This document shows, one piece after another, positions 5,931 to 6,723 of a stretch of 6,723 nucleotides of DNA; position 1 is the first letter of the stretch, and each line of letters begins with the position of its first letter. Below the pieces are notes generated by a model. It was given only the letters and a program-made list of their open reading frames with translations, was not told where the DNA came from and did not search any database. Source of the DNA: Chloroflexota bacterium (GTDB lineage Bacteria > Chloroflexota > Dormibacteria > Dormibacterales > Dormibacteraceae); NCBI GenBank assembly GCA_005879675.1, contig VBJE01000144.1, positions 1-6,723 on the forward strand, in the 5' to 3' direction. The position numbers were made by a program, and so were the translations under genes.

Positions 5931-6723
5931 CGTTTCGCGAGCTGCAGCGGCTTTCGTCCTGGCTCAGGACCGATCCAGCGCGACGCGGGCCGGATGATGC
6001 GCAGGTCGGACAGCGATTCGAGGACGTGCGCGGTCCAGCCCGAGACACGCGAGGTGGCGAACATCGTCGTGAACAGCTCTTTGGGGATTCCCGCTCCCGT
6101 CAGCACTACCGAGGCCCAGAAGTCGACGTTGGTCGCGTTCGGGCGCTCCGGGTGGGCGTCGTGCAGGATCTTGAGCGCGATCTCTTCCGTGCGCGCCGCG
6201 GTCCGGTGCAGGTCGGGCGCGGCCGTCCTGGCCATCTCGCGCAGGATCTTGGCGCGCGGGTCGTAGGTCCGGTAGACGCGGTGGCCGAAGCCGGAAAAAC
6301 GCTCGTGCTTCGCGTGCGCGTCGGTCAGCCACTTCTCCGCGTTCTCGGCCGAGCCGATCTTGTCGAGCATGTTGCGGGCGGCGAGCGTCGCCCCGCCGTG
6401 CGCAGGGCCCTTCAGCGCCGCGATCGCGCCCACGACGCACGAAGTGAGGTCGCTGCCGGTCGAGGCGACGACGCGGGCGGCGAAGGCCGAGGCATTGAAT
6501 TCGTGGGTCCGGTTCCTTGCCCTCCAGCGCCCACAGCACGTTGGCTGCGTGGCCGAGGTCGTCGCGGGGCTCCACCGGGTCCTTGCCCTGGCGCCGGCGA
6601 TAGGCCGCGCCGACGATGGTGGGAAAGACAGCGGTGAGCGCGACCGCCTCATCGAGGGCGGGCTTGGTCAGCGCGGGCGCCGCGCCCTGGGCGGACACCA
6701 AGGTGCGAAGCACGTCCATGGGG
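5927..6723 (-). pseudogene. Citrate synthase paralogue (CS2), 5' end outside window, internal deletion with frameshift
   Basis: Second citrate synthase family gene, tandem to CS1. It enters at the right edge in frame with PMDVLRTLVSAQG (equivalent to CS1 residue 97 onward) and continues through DDLGHAANVLWALEGKEPD. At about 6507-6505 the frame changes and resumes at THEFNASAFAARV. Between these, CS1 has about 16 more residues (ending LVLLAD) that CS2 lacks, which fits a loss of about 47 bases. Downstream, all catalytic elements are present: His of GPAHGG (codon 6400-6398), His of GFGHRVYRTYDPRA (codon 6283-6281) and Asp of NVDFWAS (codon 6124-6122). The C-terminus (RIIRPASRWIGPEP) resembles that of CS1. 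The wrong frame stays open to 5964, so a frameshifted product would be nearly full length but nonsense after the junction. The TGA at 5929-5927 overlaps the CS1 start. This may be a real pseudogene or an assembly error; the downstream half looks well conserved, which suggests recent damage or an artefact. Confidence 0.85.

Larger units (their letters stand above)
1..6723 (-). other. Predicted operon: CS2-CS1-GT87-membrane protein-lpdA-E1 alpha
   Basis: Six co-directional genes cover essentially the whole window. Junctions in order are ATGA overlap (5930-5927), ATAA overlap (4803-4800), ATGA overlap (3667-3664), a 21-base gap (2359-2339) and an 8-base gap (961-954). No terminator-like hairpin followed by a T-run is visible at any junction. 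The first four genes are probably translationally coupled; lpdA and the E1 alpha gene could also be transcribed from an internal promoter before lpdA. The upstream promoter and the downstream E1 beta/E2 genes would lie outside the window. Confidence 0.75.

Noticed and set aside
5469..6266. Plus-strand open frame (265 aa) across the CS1/CS2 junction
   Set aside because: It is antisense to conserved citrate synthase sequence on both sides of the junction and its translation shows no family features.
5964..6502. Frameshifted reading frame of CS2 after the junction as a genuine alternative protein
   Set aside because: Past the junction this frame gives Arg/Pro-rich sequence without citrate synthase motifs, while the neighbouring frame shows conserved active-site motifs throughout.

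Overview
The window is a high-GC, gene-dense bacterial segment in which every supportable gene lies on the minus strand. Read in transcription order, from high to low coordinates, it encodes: a citrate synthase whose 5' end is outside the window and whose frame is broken (CS2); a second, complete citrate synthase (CS1); a GT87-type multi-pass membrane glycosyltransferase; a second multi-pass membrane protein resembling polyprenol-phosphate-dependent (GT39/PMT-like) glycosyltransferases; dihydrolipoamide dehydrogenase (E3); and the E1 alpha subunit of a branched-chain 2-oxo acid dehydrogenase-type complex, which runs off the left edge. No RNA gene, mobile element, CRISPR array or gene-free stretch above about 25 bases was seen.

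The layout looks like one operon. CS2/CS1 and GT87/membrane protein each share a 4-base ATGA stop/start overlap. CS1/GT87 has the equivalent ATAA, where the overlap keeps the stop codon but leaves ATA in the start position. The membrane protein and lpdA are 21 bases apart, and lpdA and the E1 alpha gene 8 bases apart. Shine-Dalgarno motifs are weak or missing at most starts, so translational coupling, and perhaps a leaderless start for lpdA, probably matter here.

Metabolically, E1 alpha and E3 belong to a 2-oxo acid dehydrogenase complex that makes acyl-CoA from branched-chain 2-oxo acids (or acetyl-CoA from pyruvate). Citrate synthases condense acetyl-CoA, or propionyl-CoA in 2-methylcitrate synthases, with oxaloacetate. 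Acyl-CoA production and consumption are thus encoded side by side. The two membrane glycosyltransferase-like genes between them have no obvious metabolic link. The missing E1 beta and E2 genes are expected beyond the left edge.

The main oddities are: (1) a GT87 gene with no canonical start that preserves its first membrane helix, best explained by ATGA having become ATAA; (2) a deletion of about 47 bases that removes roughly 16 conserved residues and shifts the frame of CS2; and (3) Glu in place of the catalytic Asp in CS1, while the broken paralogue CS2 keeps Asp. The organism cannot be named from the sequence. High GC, weak Shine-Dalgarno use and the protein flavour suggest an actinobacterial (for example Thermoleophilia-like) or Chloroflexota/Dormibacterota-like lineage, as a tentative inference. 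I see no wholly new system; the items above are the points worth checking.
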